24,833 nt of DNA, from NCBI GenBank assembly GCA_016946835.1, contig JACVTC010000456.1, positions 2,501-27,333 on the forward strand, read 5' to 3'. The DNA comes from Neocallimastix lanati (nom. inval.) (taxonomy: Eukaryota > Neocallimastigomycota > Neocallimastigomycetes > Neocallimastigales > Neocallimastigaceae). This document shows, one piece after another, positions 1 to 10,764 of the stretch. The notes below the pieces were generated by a model. That model was given only the letters and a program-made list of their open reading frames with translations, did no database searches and had not been told where the DNA came from. Position 1 is the stretch's first letter, and every line of letters begins with the position of its first letter. The position numbers and the translations under genes were made by a program.

Positions 1-150
1 GTATTTATTTATTGTATTTATTTATTGTATTTATTAATTATTTATTGTATTTATTTATTGTATTTATTTATTGTATTTATTAATTATTTATTGTATTTAT
101 TTATTGTATTTATTAATTATTTATTGTATTTAATATTTATTTAATATTTA
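1..150. repeat. Short AT tandem repeat (TATTTATTG-like)
   Basis: The first 150 bases repeat TATTTATTTATTG with occasional TTAATTA interruptions. The array is cut by the window edge, so its full length is unknown. No coding potential is visible. Confidence 0.8.
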
Positions 151-810
151 TTTAAATTTATTAACATAATAATGGACATGAGGGTTAGATAATATCGAAT
201 TTGTAATAATATATTACAATTTGAATAAAAAATTTTATTTTAATTATAAAAAACCTAACCTAACAGTTTAATTTATATAATTAATTATATAATAATTTAA
301 AAAAAATAAAAAATAAATTAAAAAAAAATAAAAAATAAATTAAATTTTACATAACCCTTAAAATCAAAAAGTCCACTTTTATTTTTATTTTTTATAATAA
401 AGCTTTTATTTATATATAAAATATTTTTTTTAAAAAAAATTAATATATATATATTTTTTTTAGACTTAATATATATTAAAAAGTTATTGTATATTTTTTA
501 AAAATTAAAACTATTTATTTATAGTATTTATATTTTTTTTGATATAAATGTAAAATTGATAAACAAAAAAAAAACACTGTATTTATTTTATAATAAGTAT
601 TTAAGTATTTAAATCTATTTCAATAGATTTAATGATAATAGATAATATTAAAATTTATTATTTAAATATTTATTTACTTGTTTTAAAATTATTAAACCAA
701 AATAAGTTTTTACAAATATTATTTAGCTATATGTTAATGAAGAAAATTTTTTAATTATGAAGTACAGAAATACTTTGAAAAATTATTAAAGTGTTCTACA
801 ATAAAACTAA
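151..810. other. AT-rich noncoding stretch
   Basis: About 660 bases of A/T-rich sequence with homopolymer runs. The only GC-bearing spots are GGACATGAGGGTTAG near 174-188 and CCTAACCTAAC near 254-264. I see no gene, RNA or ordered repeat here. Confidence 0.6.
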
Positions 811-995
811 ATAAATAATAAAAATAAATAATTAAAATAATCAATTAAAATAAATAATAAAAATAAATAATAAAAATAAATAATAAAAATAAATAATAAA
901 AATAAATAATAAAAATAAATAATAAAAATAAATAATAAAAATAAATAATAAAAATAAATAATAAAAATAAATAATAAAAATAAATAATAAATAAT
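811..995. repeat. 13-bp tandem array
   Basis: A TAAATAATAAAAA unit of 13 bp is repeated about a dozen times with almost no variation between roughly 850 and 990, preceded by degenerate units. Stops occur in all frames. It is a plain AT minisatellite. Confidence 0.85.
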
Positions 996-1078
996 AAGAA
1001 TTTTTAAGAATTAAAAATAAAATGAAGAAATAATTAAGAAAAATAAATTAAAAAAAAAAAAAATAAAATTAATTAATA

Positions 1079-1264
1079 CAAGCCATAATATAAGCAAAAA
1101 TGTAAAATTAAATTGAATTAAAATGATATTATAATATTCAAGGATTAATAAATACTGACATAAATTTCATATTTATATTTCATTTTTATATCTATTATGG
1201 CTTGCGCATTATTTTTAAATTTAATTTTATTTTAATATTTAAGAAAAAAATAGCAAGCCATAAT
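1079..1264. repeat. Degenerate and inverted founder units of the 55-bp satellite
   Basis: The satellite core CAAGCCATAAT appears at 1079 and 1253. An inverted copy, ATTATGGCTTGC, lies at 1194-1205 and pairs perfectly with GCAAGCCATAAT at 1253-1264 (12-bp arms, 47-base loop). These units are diverged in their tails from the regular array that follows and look like an older edge of it. Confidence 0.7.
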
Positions 1265-1300
1265 AAATAAAAATTAAATTTAAAAATTAAATTACTATAT

Positions 1301-2200
1301 ACAAGCCATCATAAATACAAAATAAAATATAAAAATTAAATTAAAAAAATTATTTACAAGCCATCATAAATACCAAATTAAATATATAAATTAAATTAAA
1401 AAAATTATATACAAGCCGTCATTAATACAAAATAAATTATATAAATTAAATAAAAAAATTATTTACAAGCCATCATAAATACAAAATAAATTATATAAAT
1501 TACATTAAAAATTATTTACAAGCCATCATAAATACAAAATAAATTATATAAATTATATTAAAAATTATTTACAAGCCATCATAAATACAAAATAAATTAT
1601 ATAAATTACATTAAAAATTATTTACAAGCCATCATAAATACAAAATAAATTATATAAATTAAATTAAAAAATTATTTGCAAGCCATCATAAATACAAAAT
1701 AAATTATATAAATTAAATTAAAAAAATTATTTGCAAGCCATCATAAATACAAAATAAATTATATAAATTAAATTAAAAAAATTATTTGCAAGCCATCATA
1801 AATACAAAATAAATTATATAAATTAAATTAAAAAAATTATTTGCAAGCCATCATAAATACAAAATAAATTATATAAATTAAATTAAAAAAATTATTTACA
1901 AGCCATCATAAATACAAAATAAATTATATAAATTAAATTAAAAAAATTATTTACAAGCCATCATAAATACAAAATAAATTATATAAATTAAATTAAAAAA
2001 ATTATTTACAAGCCATCATAAATACAAAATAAATTATATAAATTAAATTAAAAAAATTATTTGCAAGCCATCATAAATACAAAATAAATTATATAAATTA
2101 AATTAAAAAAATTATTTGCAAGCCATCATAAATACAAAATAAATTATATAAATTAAATTAAAAAAATTATTTGCAAGCCATCATAAATACCAAATAAAAT
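1301..2200. repeat. 55-bp satellite array, 17 units
   Basis: The core CAAGCCATCATAAATAC starts at 1301, 1356, 1411, 1464, 1518, 1571, 1624 and 1679, then at a strict 55-bp spacing from 1733 to 2173. The early units are 53-55 bp and more variable; later ones are nearly identical apart from ACAAGCC versus GCAAGCC at the start. The remainder of each unit is AAAT/TATA sequence. No open frame runs through it. Confidence 0.95.
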
Positions 2201-2329
2201 AAGTAGTAAATATTTTTATTATAAATAAATTTTAATATATTTTTTATTTAAAAATAATAATTTATAAACTATTTATATACTATGTATTTAAAAAAAAATT
2301 TATACATATACACTATATATATATATTTA

Positions 2330-3770
2330 TATTTTAATTTTTTTTTTTTTATATATCATATTTTAATTTTTTTTTTTATATCATATTTTAAATTTTTTTT
2401 TTTATATATCATATTTTAATTTTTTTTTTTATATCATATTTTAATTTTTTTTTTTTATATATCATATTTTAATTTTTTTTTATATATCATATTTTAATTT
2501 TTTTTTTTATATCATATTTTAATTTTTTTTTTTTTATATATCATATTTTAATTTTTTTTTTTATATCATATTTTAATTTTTTTTTTTATATATCATATTT
2601 TAATTTTTTTTTTTTATATATCATATTTTAATTTTTTTTTTTTTATATATCATATTTTAATTTTTTTTTTTATATATCATATTTTAATTTTTTTTTTTTA
2701 TATATCATATTTTAATTTTTTTTTTTATATATCATATTTTAATTTTTTTTTTTTATATATCATATTTTAATTTTTTTTTTTATATATCATATTTTAATTT
2801 TTTTTTTTTTATATATCATATTTTAATTTTTTTTTTTTATATATCATATTTTAATTTTTTTTTTTTATATATCATATTTTAATTTTTTTTTTTATATATC
2901 ATATTTTAATTTTTTTTTTTATATATCATATTTTAATTTTTTTTTTTATATATGATATTTTAATTTTTTTTTTATATATCATATTTTAATTTTTTTTTTT
3001 ATATATCATATTTTAATTTTTTTTTTTTATATATCATATTTTAATTTTTTTTTTTTATATATCATATTTTAATTTTTTTTTTTTATATATCATATTTTAA
3101 TTTTTTTTTTTTATATATCATATTTTAATTTTTTTTTTTATATCATATTTTAATTTTTTTTTTTTATATATCATATTTTAATTTTTTTTTTTTATATATC
3201 ATATTTTAATTTTTTTTTTTATATATCATATTTTAATTTTTTTTTTTATATATCATATTTTAATTTTTTTTTTTATATATCATATTTTAATTTTTTTTTT
3301 TTATATATCATATTTTAATTTTTTTTTTTTATATATCATATTTTAATTTTTTTTTTTTATATATCATATTTTAATTTTTTTTTTTATATATCATATTTTA
3401 ATTTTTTTTTTTATATATCATATTTTAATTTTTTTTTTTTATATATCATATTTTAATTTTTTTTTTTTATATATCATATTTTAATTTTTTTTTTTTATAT
3501 ATCATATTTTAATTTTTTTTTTTTATATATATCATATTTTAATTTTTTTTTTTTTTTATATATCATATTTTAATTTTTTTTTTTTATATATATCATATTT
3601 TAATTTTTTTTTTTTTATATATATCATATTTTAATTTTTTTTTTTCTTATATATCATATTTTAATTTTTTTTTTTTATATATCATATTTTAATTTTTTTT
3701 TTTTATATATATCATATTTTAATTTTTTTTTTTTATATATCATATTTTATTTTTTTTTTATAAAGCATAT
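2330..3770. repeat. T-rich ~27-bp satellite array, about 50 units
   Basis: Each unit is ATATATCATATTTTAA followed by a run of 8-15 T, giving about 25-30 bp. About 50 units lie head to tail. Variation is almost wholly in T-run length and in the number of AT dinucleotides, as expected from slippage. All T-runs are on the plus strand, which gives 1.4 kb of strong strand asymmetry. Confidence 0.95.
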
Positions 3771-3816
3771 TTTAAAGTCTTTGTAATATCAGTTGTTTTC
3801 TTTTAATGTCAATTTT

Positions 3817-3944
3817 TTACTTAAAAACATTAATATACATAAATTTTACATAATATGATAATTTAATGCTATTTAATATATTACTTAAAAACATTAATAT
3901 ACATAAATTTTACATAATATGATAATTTAATGCTATTTAATATA
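3817..3944. repeat. Tandem duplication of a 64-bp segment
   Basis: The segment at 3817-3880 is repeated without visible change at 3881-3944; each begins TTACTTAAAAACATTAATAT. It is a two-copy duplication with no coding content, probably an early-stage tandem repeat. Confidence 0.9.
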
Positions 3945-4130
3945 TTGTTTTATATAATTAACTTAAATGTTTATAAAATAAGAACTAAATAATATTAAAT
4001 ATTGTATAGACTTAACATAATTTATATTAATATAGTTATAACCATCATATTAATAGTATTTACGTTAATAGTTATCATATATCCTTTAAAATTTATAAAA
4101 TATACACTATTAACTTTTTCGTAACAAGAA

Positions 4131-4213
4131 GCCGGGATGGCCGAGTTGGTCTAAGGCGCCGCACTCAAGATGCGGTTTCGAAAGAAGCGCGAGTTCGAAT
4201 CTCGCTTCCGGCA
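4131..4213 (+). tRNA. tRNA-Leu (anticodon CAA)
   Basis: This is an 83-nt class II tRNA that decodes TTG. The acceptor GCCGGGA pairs with TTCCGGC at 4206-4212, followed by discriminator A. The anticodon stem CCGCA/TGCGG encloses the loop CTCAAGA, so the anticodon is CAA. A long variable arm follows, then the T-arm GCGAG-TTCGAAT-CTCGC. The A box is TGGCCGAGTTGG and the B box GAGTTCGAATC. No CCA is encoded and no intron is present, although tRNA-Leu(CAA) carries an intron in several fungi. A TTTTT run two bases past the gene is a plausible Pol III terminator. It sits between two satellite arrays. Confidence 0.97.
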
Positions 4214-4249
4214 TTTTTCTTTTTCTATATTTAATATAAAAGGTTTGTA

Positions 4250-6060
4250 TCATGATTATATTTTTATTCTCTTATATATTTTTATTCTCTTATATATTTT
4301 TATTCTCTTATATATTTTTATTCTCTTATATATTTTTATTCTCTTATATATTTTTATTCTCTTATATATTTTTATTCTCTTATATATTTTTATTCTCTTA
4401 TATATTTTTATTCTCTTATATATTTTTATTCTCTTATATATTTTTTATTCTCTTATATATTTTTATTCTCTTATATATTTTTATTCTCTTATATATTTTT
4501 ATTCTCTTATATATTTTTATTCTCTTATATATTTTTATTCTCTTATATATTTTTATTCTCTTATATATTTTTATTCTCTTATATATTTTTATTTTTTATT
4601 TTCTTATATATTTTTATTCTCTTATATATTTTTATTTTTTATTTTCTTATATGTATTTTATTTTTTATTCTCTTATATATTTTTATTCTCTTATATATTT
4701 TTATTCTCTTATATATTTTTATTCTCTTATATATTTTTATTCTCTTATATATTTTTATTCTCTTATATATTTTTATTCTCTTATATATTTTTATTCTCTT
4801 ATATATTTTTATTCTCTTATATATTTTTATTCTCTTATATATTTTTATTCTCTTATATATTTTTATTCTCTTATATATTTTTTATTCTCTTATATATTTT
4901 TATTCTCTTATATATTTTTATTCTCTTATATATTTTTATTCTCTTATATATTTTTTATTCTCTTATATATTTTTATTCTCTTATATATTTTTATTCTCTT
5001 ATATATTTTTATTCTCTTATATATTTTTATTTTTTATTTTCTTATATGTATTTTATTTTTTATTCTCTTATAAATATTTTTTTTTTTATTCTCTTATATA
5101 TATTTTATTTTTTATTCTCTTATAAATATTTTATTTTTTATTCTCTTATTTTTATTTTATTTTTTATTCTCTTATTTTTATTTTATTTTTTATTCTCTTA
5201 TTTTTATTTTATTTTTTATTCTCTTATATATATTTTATTTTTTATTCTCTTATTTTTATTTTATTTTTTATTCTCTTATATATATTTTATTTTTTATTCT
5301 CTTATATATATTTTATTTTTTATTCTCTTATTTTTATTTTATTTTTTATTCTCTTATATATATTTTATTTTTTATTCTTTTATATATTTTTATTCTTTTA
5401 TATATTTTTATTCTTTTATATATTTTTATTCTTTTATATATTTTTATTCTTTTATATATTTTTATTCTTTTATATATTTTTATTCTTTTATATATTTTTA
5501 TTCTTTTATATATTTTTATTCTTTTATATATTTTTATTTTTTATTCTCTTATATAAATTTTATTTTTTATTCTCTTATATATATTTTATTTTTTATTCTT
5601 TTATATATTTTTATTCTTTTATATATTTTTATTCTTTTATATATTTTTATTCTCTTACATATTTTTATTCTCTTATATATATTTTATTTTTTATTCTCTT
5701 ATATATATTTATTAGATATTCTCTTATTTATATTTTATTTTTTATTCTCTTATATATATTTTATTTTTTATTCTCTTATTTATATTTTATTTTTTATTCT
5801 CTTATATATATTTTATTTTTTACTCTCTTACTTATATTTATTAGATATTCTCTTATTTATATTATATTCATTATTTTCTTTCATATTTTTATTTTATTAT
5901 TTATTTTAATCTCTTTTATATATTTTTATTATTTATACTTTTACTTTTTATTCTTTATTTGCTTATATATTTTATATTTATTTTCTTATATATTTTTATT
6001 CCCTTATATTTTATTTTATATTCCTTATTTTCTTATATGCTTATATTTATTATTCTCATA
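4250..6060. repeat. 18-bp pyrimidine-rich satellite array
   Basis: The unit TTTTTATTCTCTTATATA (18 bp) repeats about 40 times almost perfectly to about 5030, with occasional one-T insertions. It then continues as longer variants such as TTTTATTTTTTATTCTCTTATATA and as TTCTTTTATATA units, and decays toward 6060. Because 18 is a multiple of 3 and the unit lacks stops on the plus strand, long hydrophobic frames (Ile/Phe/Leu/Tyr/Ser) stay open. They start inside the tRNA or the repeat and are not genes. Confidence 0.95.
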
Positions 6061-6466
6061 TCTACTATTCTATAATCCATTCTTTCCTAGTCTCTAACCC
6101 ATCACACATTCATACATTCATTCATTCACTCCCATTCACATACTATCATAAATACTTTCTAACTTTTATTTCTCTCTTTTTCGTACCTTCCACCTATATA
6201 TTCGCTGTACACTCCAATATATGTCCAATATATGTCCAATATATGTCCAATATATGTCCAATATATGTTCCCATTCATTTGACTCTCTCATTTAATTCTC
6301 CCATATATTCGCTTGTACTCTAATATATACCTTTCCCTTTTTTTTTCGTGTCTTGCAAAATATATTCCCTTTACATTCTAATATATACTTAATTCAATTT
6401 TATTCAATTGATTGCTTCTCAAAATTTTATTTTTCTACAACAAACAAAAACTTTCAACATCAAAGT
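6061..6466. other. Less AT-rich pyrimidine-rich spacer with an 11-bp repeat
   Basis: This stretch is richer in C and T (CATTCATTCATTCACTC, CTTTCCTAGTC). It includes five copies of the 11-bp unit TCCAATATATG at 6213-6267. It leads up to tRNA-Thr. I see no open frame of note. It may be a decayed end of the 18-bp array with unique flank. Confidence 0.7.
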
Positions 6467-6538
6467 GCCTGTTTGGCTTAGTGGTAGAGCGTCGCTCTTG
6501 TAAAGCGAAGGTCGGTGGTTCGATTCCGTCAATAGGCA
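6467..6538 (+). tRNA. tRNA-Thr (anticodon TGT), copy 1
   Basis: This is a 72-nt tRNA. The acceptor GCCTGTT pairs with AATAGGC (one G-U), and the discriminator is A. The D-arm is GGCTTAGTGGTAGAGC. The anticodon stem TCGCT/AGCGA has the loop CTTGTAA, so the anticodon is TGT and it decodes ACA. The T-arm GGTGG-TTCGATT-CCGTC contains two G-U pairs. No intron or CCA is encoded. A T-rich run with TTTTT begins about 16 bases downstream. The gene is identical over its full length to the copy at 9521-9592, while the flanks differ. Confidence 0.97.
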
Positions 6539-6690
6539 TCAAATCATTTATATTTTTATTTTTTTAAATAAAATAAAACTCTGCTCCATATATTATATTA
6601 TTTTTTTTATGCGCATTAAGATATTAACACAGTAACACAGTAACACAGTAATTCATATTATTATTGTAATTTGAATATTTATAATTAATG

Positions 6691-8890
6691 TATTAATATT
6701 TATTATTATTACATATAATTACATTTAGTTGCTAGATCTTTATTAATATTTATTATTATTACATATAATTACATTTAGTTGCTAGATCTTTATTAATATT
6801 TATTATTATTACATATAATTACATTTAGTTGCTAGATCTTTATTAATATTTATTATTATTACATATAATTACATTTAGTTGCTAGATCTTTATTAATATT
6901 TATTATTATTACATATAATTACATTTAGTTGCTAGATCTTTATTAATATTTATTATTATTACATATAATTACATTTAGTTGCTAGATCTTTATTAATATT
7001 TATTATTATTACATATAATTACATTTAGTTGCTAGATCTTTATTAATATTTATTATTATTACATATAATTACATTTAGTTGCTAGATCTTTATTAATATT
7101 TATTATTATTACATATAATTACATTTAGTTGCTAGATCTTTATTAATATTTATTATTATTACATATAATTACATTTAGTTGCTAGATCTTTATTAATATT
7201 TATTATTATTACATATAATTACATTTAGTTGCTAGATCTTTATTAATATTTATTATTATTACATATAATTACATTTAGTTGCTAGATCTTTATTAATATT
7301 TATTATTATTACATATAATTACATTTAGTTGCTAGATCTTTATTAATATTTATTATTATTACATATAATTACATTTAGTTGCTAGATCTTTATTAATATT
7401 TATTATTATTACATATAATTACATTTAGTTGCTAGATCTTTATTAATATTTATTATTATTACATATAATTACATTTAGTTGCTAGATCTTTATTAATATT
7501 TATTATTATTACATATAATTACATTTAGTTGCTAGATCTTTATTAATATTTATTATTATTACATATAATTACATTTAGTTGCTAGATCTTTATTAATATT
7601 TATTATTATTACATATAATTACATTTAGTTGCTAGATCTTTATTAATATTTATTATTATTACATATAATTACATTTAGTTGCTAGATCTTTATTAATATT
7701 TATTATTATTACATATAATTACATTTAGTTGCTAGATCTTTATTAATATTTATTATTATTACATATAATTACATTTAGTTGCTAGATCTTTATTAATATT
7801 TATTATTATTACATATAATTACATTTAGTTGCTAGATCTTTATTAATATTTATTATTATTACATATAATTACATTTAGTTGCTAGATCTTTATTAATATT
7901 TATTATTATTACATATAATTACATTTAGTTGCTAGATCTTTATTAATATTTATTATTATTACATATAATTACATTTAGTTGCTAGATCTTTATTAATATT
8001 TATTATTATTACATATAATTACATTTAGTTGCTAGATCTTTATTAATATTTATTATTATTACATATAATTACATTTAGTTGCTAGATCTTTATTAATATT
8101 TATTATTATTACATATAATTACATTTAGTTGCTAGATCTTTATTAATATTTATTATTATTACATATAATTACATTTAGTTGCTAGATCTTTATTAATATT
8201 TATTATTATTACATATAATTACATTTAGTTGCTAGATCTTTATTAATATTTATTATTATTACATATAATTACATTTAGTTGCTAGATCTTTATTAATATT
8301 TATTATTATTACATATAATTACATTTAGTTGCTAGATCTTTATTAATATTTATTATTATTACATATAATTACATTTAGTTGCTAGATCTTTATTAATATT
8401 TATTATTATTACATATAATTACATTTAGTTGCTAGATCTTTATTAATATTTATTATTATTACATATAATTACATTTAGTTGCTAGATCTTTATTAATATT
8501 TATTATTATTACATATAATTACATTTAGTTGCTAGATCTTTATTAATATTTATTATTATTACATATAATTACATTTAGTTGCTAGATCTTTATTAATATT
8601 TATTATTATTACATATAATTACATTTAGTTGCTAGATCTTTATTAATATTTATTATTATTACATATAATTACATTTAGTTGCTAGATCTTTATTAATATT
8701 TATTATTATTACATATAATTACATTTAGTTGCTAGATCTTTATTAATATTTATTATTATTACATATAATTACATTTAGTTGCTAGATCTTTATTAATATT
8801 TATTATTATTACATATAATTACATTTAGTTGCTAGATCTTTATTAATATTTATTATTATTACATATAATTACATTTAGTTGCTAGATCTT
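6691..8890. repeat. 50-bp satellite, 44 apparently identical copies
   Basis: The unit begins TATTAATATTTATTATTATT and ends TTTAGTTGCTAGATCTT. It occurs in strict 50-bp phase from 6691 to 8890, exactly 44 units, and by eye I find no substitution or indel in any unit. AGATCT, a 6-bp palindrome, recurs every 50 bp. Perfect identity over 2.2 kb implies very recent expansion or strong homogenisation, or an assembly artefact in copy number. No protein frame is supported. Confidence 0.97.
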
Positions 8891-9520
8891 TAACTTAATA
8901 TTTACATAAATAATCCTTTCATCAAATTTTATACAAAAAATATTTAGTTTTATTTTTCTATGTCAAAACAAAACTTTTTGTTGAGGTTCATATTGTAAAA
9001 GGAGTGTGAACATTAAATAAATAGATAAATTAAATAATTACTAAATTACACTAAAAGAAATTATTATTACAAATTATAAATTTTATTTAAAGAATTATTA
9101 TTAAAAATATTTATTATTTATAAATTATATAATTATTTTATTGTTAAGAATACTTTATTAATATTAATATTTATTTTAATAACAATATGGGAAACCTTTC
9201 AATTATTATTCCTATTTCATTATCACTACTATTTCTACTATTTCTTTCCTCAGAAAGGCTCCCTTCATAAAACAATATGGATAATACATATTTTATATTA
9301 TTTAATTACATTATTAAAATCCAATCATATAAATTAATTAATTACATAAATTTAATATATAAAATAATAAAATATAACTAATATAAAAATTATTAATATA
9401 GATTATAAGAAAATTATTAATAGTAAAGAATATAATAATATATTTTTATATAATAAATTATTAAGAATTTATATTAAAAATATCATTATTATTTCATTCT
9501 TTATCATTTTGCAATGAAAT
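8891..9520. other. AT-rich spacer with an 80-bp segment between 10-bp direct repeats
   Basis: The spacer is mostly featureless. Within it AACAATATGG occurs at 9181-9190 and again at 9271-9280. The 80 bases between them start GAAACCTTTC and hold a long pyrimidine tract followed by GAAAGGCTCCC. CCTTTC and GAAAGG form partial terminal inverted repeats. It resembles a small insertion with target duplication, but only one copy is visible. Confidence 0.5.
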
Positions 9521-9592
9521 GCCTGTTTGGCTTAGTGGTAGAGCGTCGCTCTTGTAAAGCGAAGGTCGGTGGTTCGATTCCGTCAATAGGCA
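9521..9592 (+). tRNA. tRNA-Thr (anticodon TGT), copy 2
   Basis: All 72 bases are the same as in the gene at 6467-6538: acceptor GCCTGTT/AATAGGC, anticodon loop CTTGTAA, T-loop TTCGATT. A TTTTT run starts three bases past the discriminator and can serve as the Pol III terminator. It is in the same orientation as copy 1, 3054 bp away, with the 50-bp satellite between them. It is closely followed by tRNA-Arg on the opposite strand. Confidence 0.97.
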
Positions 9593-9642
9593 TATTTTTA
9601 TTATTATTAAAAAAATAAAAATAAAAATTTTAAAAATATGAA

Positions 9643-9716
9643 CACTCACGGCGGGACTTGAACCCGCAATCTTCAGATTAGAAGTCTGACGCCCTATCCG
9701 ATTAGGCTACGCGAGC
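9643..9716 (-). tRNA. tRNA-Arg (anticodon TCT)
   Basis: On the minus strand this is a 74-nt tRNA. The acceptor GCTCGCG pairs with CGTGAGT (two G-U), with discriminator G at 9643. The D-arm contains TAGCCTAATCGGATAGGGC. The anticodon stem CAGAC/ATCTG-type arm presents loop CTTCTAA, so the anticodon is TCT and it reads AGA. The T-arm is GCGGG-TTCAAGT-CCCGC. No intron is seen. T-runs of five or more lie just downstream on the minus strand (left of 9640). It converges with tRNA-Thr copy 2, leaving 50 bases between them. Confidence 0.96.
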
Positions 9717-10222
9717 TTCTACTTTTTTTTTGATAAGAATGTACTAAATAATGCATTCTTAATTAAATCTACGATTTATTTCTAATACATTATGTGTACA
9801 TTATTATTTTTGTACTTTAATAAATTTTTAAATTCAAAGATTAAAAATTAGATCAAAAATTATATTAAACTTTATAATTTTTATATTAAATCTTATATTA
9901 ATAGTAATATTTTTATATATTTAAAACTTATATTAACAATATTAATAATAAATCTTATTTTTTTATTTTTATATTAATAATGAAAATTTGTATTAATAAT
10001 ATTTTTATATATTGATAATTAAAAATTTATATATTATATTTTAACTTTTATTATAAAATTTTATATCGAAATGTTTTATTTTATATTGAAAAATATTTTA
10101 TTTTATTAAAAACCTTTATATTAGAATAGTATTTTTATTTTTATTTGAATATTTTAACAGATTGTAATAAAAATTTTAGCCAATTAAATAAATTCTTATT
10201 AGTAATATTTTAGATAGATTAG

Positions 10223-10272
<50 letters not shown>

Positions 10273-10390
10273 TATTAATATTATAAATGTATTTTATTTA
10301 TATTGTTATAATTAAATTTTATATAATTGATTATAAAAATCAATTTAAATTTAATAGTTTTTATATATAAAAAGAAAAATAATAATAAAA
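9717..10390. other. AT-rich spacer with a 46-base poly(A) tract
   Basis: This is noncoding A/T sequence upstream of tRNA-Arg. The only notable item is an uninterrupted A run at 10223-10268. It could be a slippage-expanded tract or a relic poly(A) tail; nothing upstream of it identifies a retroposed gene. Confidence 0.6.
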
Positions 10391-10576
10391 TGTAATTTAG
10401 TGGCAAGAACAACTTTTATGCCTTGAAAAAAAAGTATAAATAGTTGTAAATTTTGCTACTAATTTTTAAATATCATCAAATAAAATCAAATAAATTTATA
10501 AATAAAAATAATAAATAAATAAATAAAATTTGTGTTTCCTTACTTTATTTTTATTTAATTCTCTAAAACCTTAACA
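10391..10576 (+). mobile_element. LTR of a small or truncated retrotransposon
   Basis: The 186-bp segment runs TGTAATTTAG to CCTTAACA, giving TG...CA ends. It contains a TATAAATAG promoter-like box at 10435-10443, and six bases after it comes a tRNA-complementary primer-binding site. Its last 76 bases recur at 10765-10840 with one mismatch. No second full copy exists in the window, so the left boundary is inferred from the TG and from the promoter position. Confidence 0.6.
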
Positions 10577-10582
10577 TTTATA

Positions 10583-10600
10583 TGGTGGAGATATCGGGGA
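10583..10600 (+). promoter_or_regulatory. Primer-binding site for tRNA-Ala(TGC)
   Basis: The 18 bases TGGTGGAGATATCGGGGA are an exact complement of the 3' end of the tRNA-Ala at 22255-22326 once CCA is added. The match covers CCA, the discriminator, all seven acceptor bases and the start of the T-stem. It starts six bases after the LTR end, the normal place for a reverse-transcription primer site. Confidence 0.85.
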
Positions 10601-10764
10601 ATTAAATAGAAATAATAGTAAATAACATAGATTTTTTTTTTTTTTTAATTTTTTTTATTTTATATTGATAAACAAGTAAGTCGTTAATCCTTTGATTAAC
10701 CTATGGCGCTTGTTTGATATATATATAAAAAAATTTTTTTTAAATAAGTAAAATTAATAAAATA
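10601..10764 (+). mobile_element. Short internal region with a nested hairpin
   Basis: Only about 160 bases separate the PBS from the second LTR fragment, far too short for gag-pol, so the element is a deletion derivative or a miniature (TRIM-like) form. It contains the nested hairpin AAACAAG (10670) / CTTGTTT (10709-10715) enclosing GTTAATC (10683) - CTTT - GATTAAC (10694-10700). T-runs lie on both sides. No coding frame is present. Confidence 0.5.

Noticed and set aside
250-266. CCTAACCTAAC as an interstitial telomere repeat
   Set aside because: Only two units, no extended TTAGG or TTAGGG tract; chance in AT-rich DNA is adequate.
1301-2200. CRISPR-like appearance of the 55-bp array
   Set aside because: Whole units, including the part between the cores, are repeated, so there are no unique spacers, and the DNA is eukaryotic.
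4170-5909. Long hydrophobic plus-strand open frames (579 and 273 residues)
   Set aside because: They begin in the tRNA-Leu gene or in the repeat and consist of the 18-bp satellite translated (IFILLY, LFSYIF, YSLIYF). Several frames are open at once because the unit has no stop.
10223-10268. Poly(A) tract as the tail of a non-LTR retrotransposon
   Set aside because: No reverse-transcriptase fragment, SINE-like head or target duplication is visible next to it; long A and T runs are common throughout the window.
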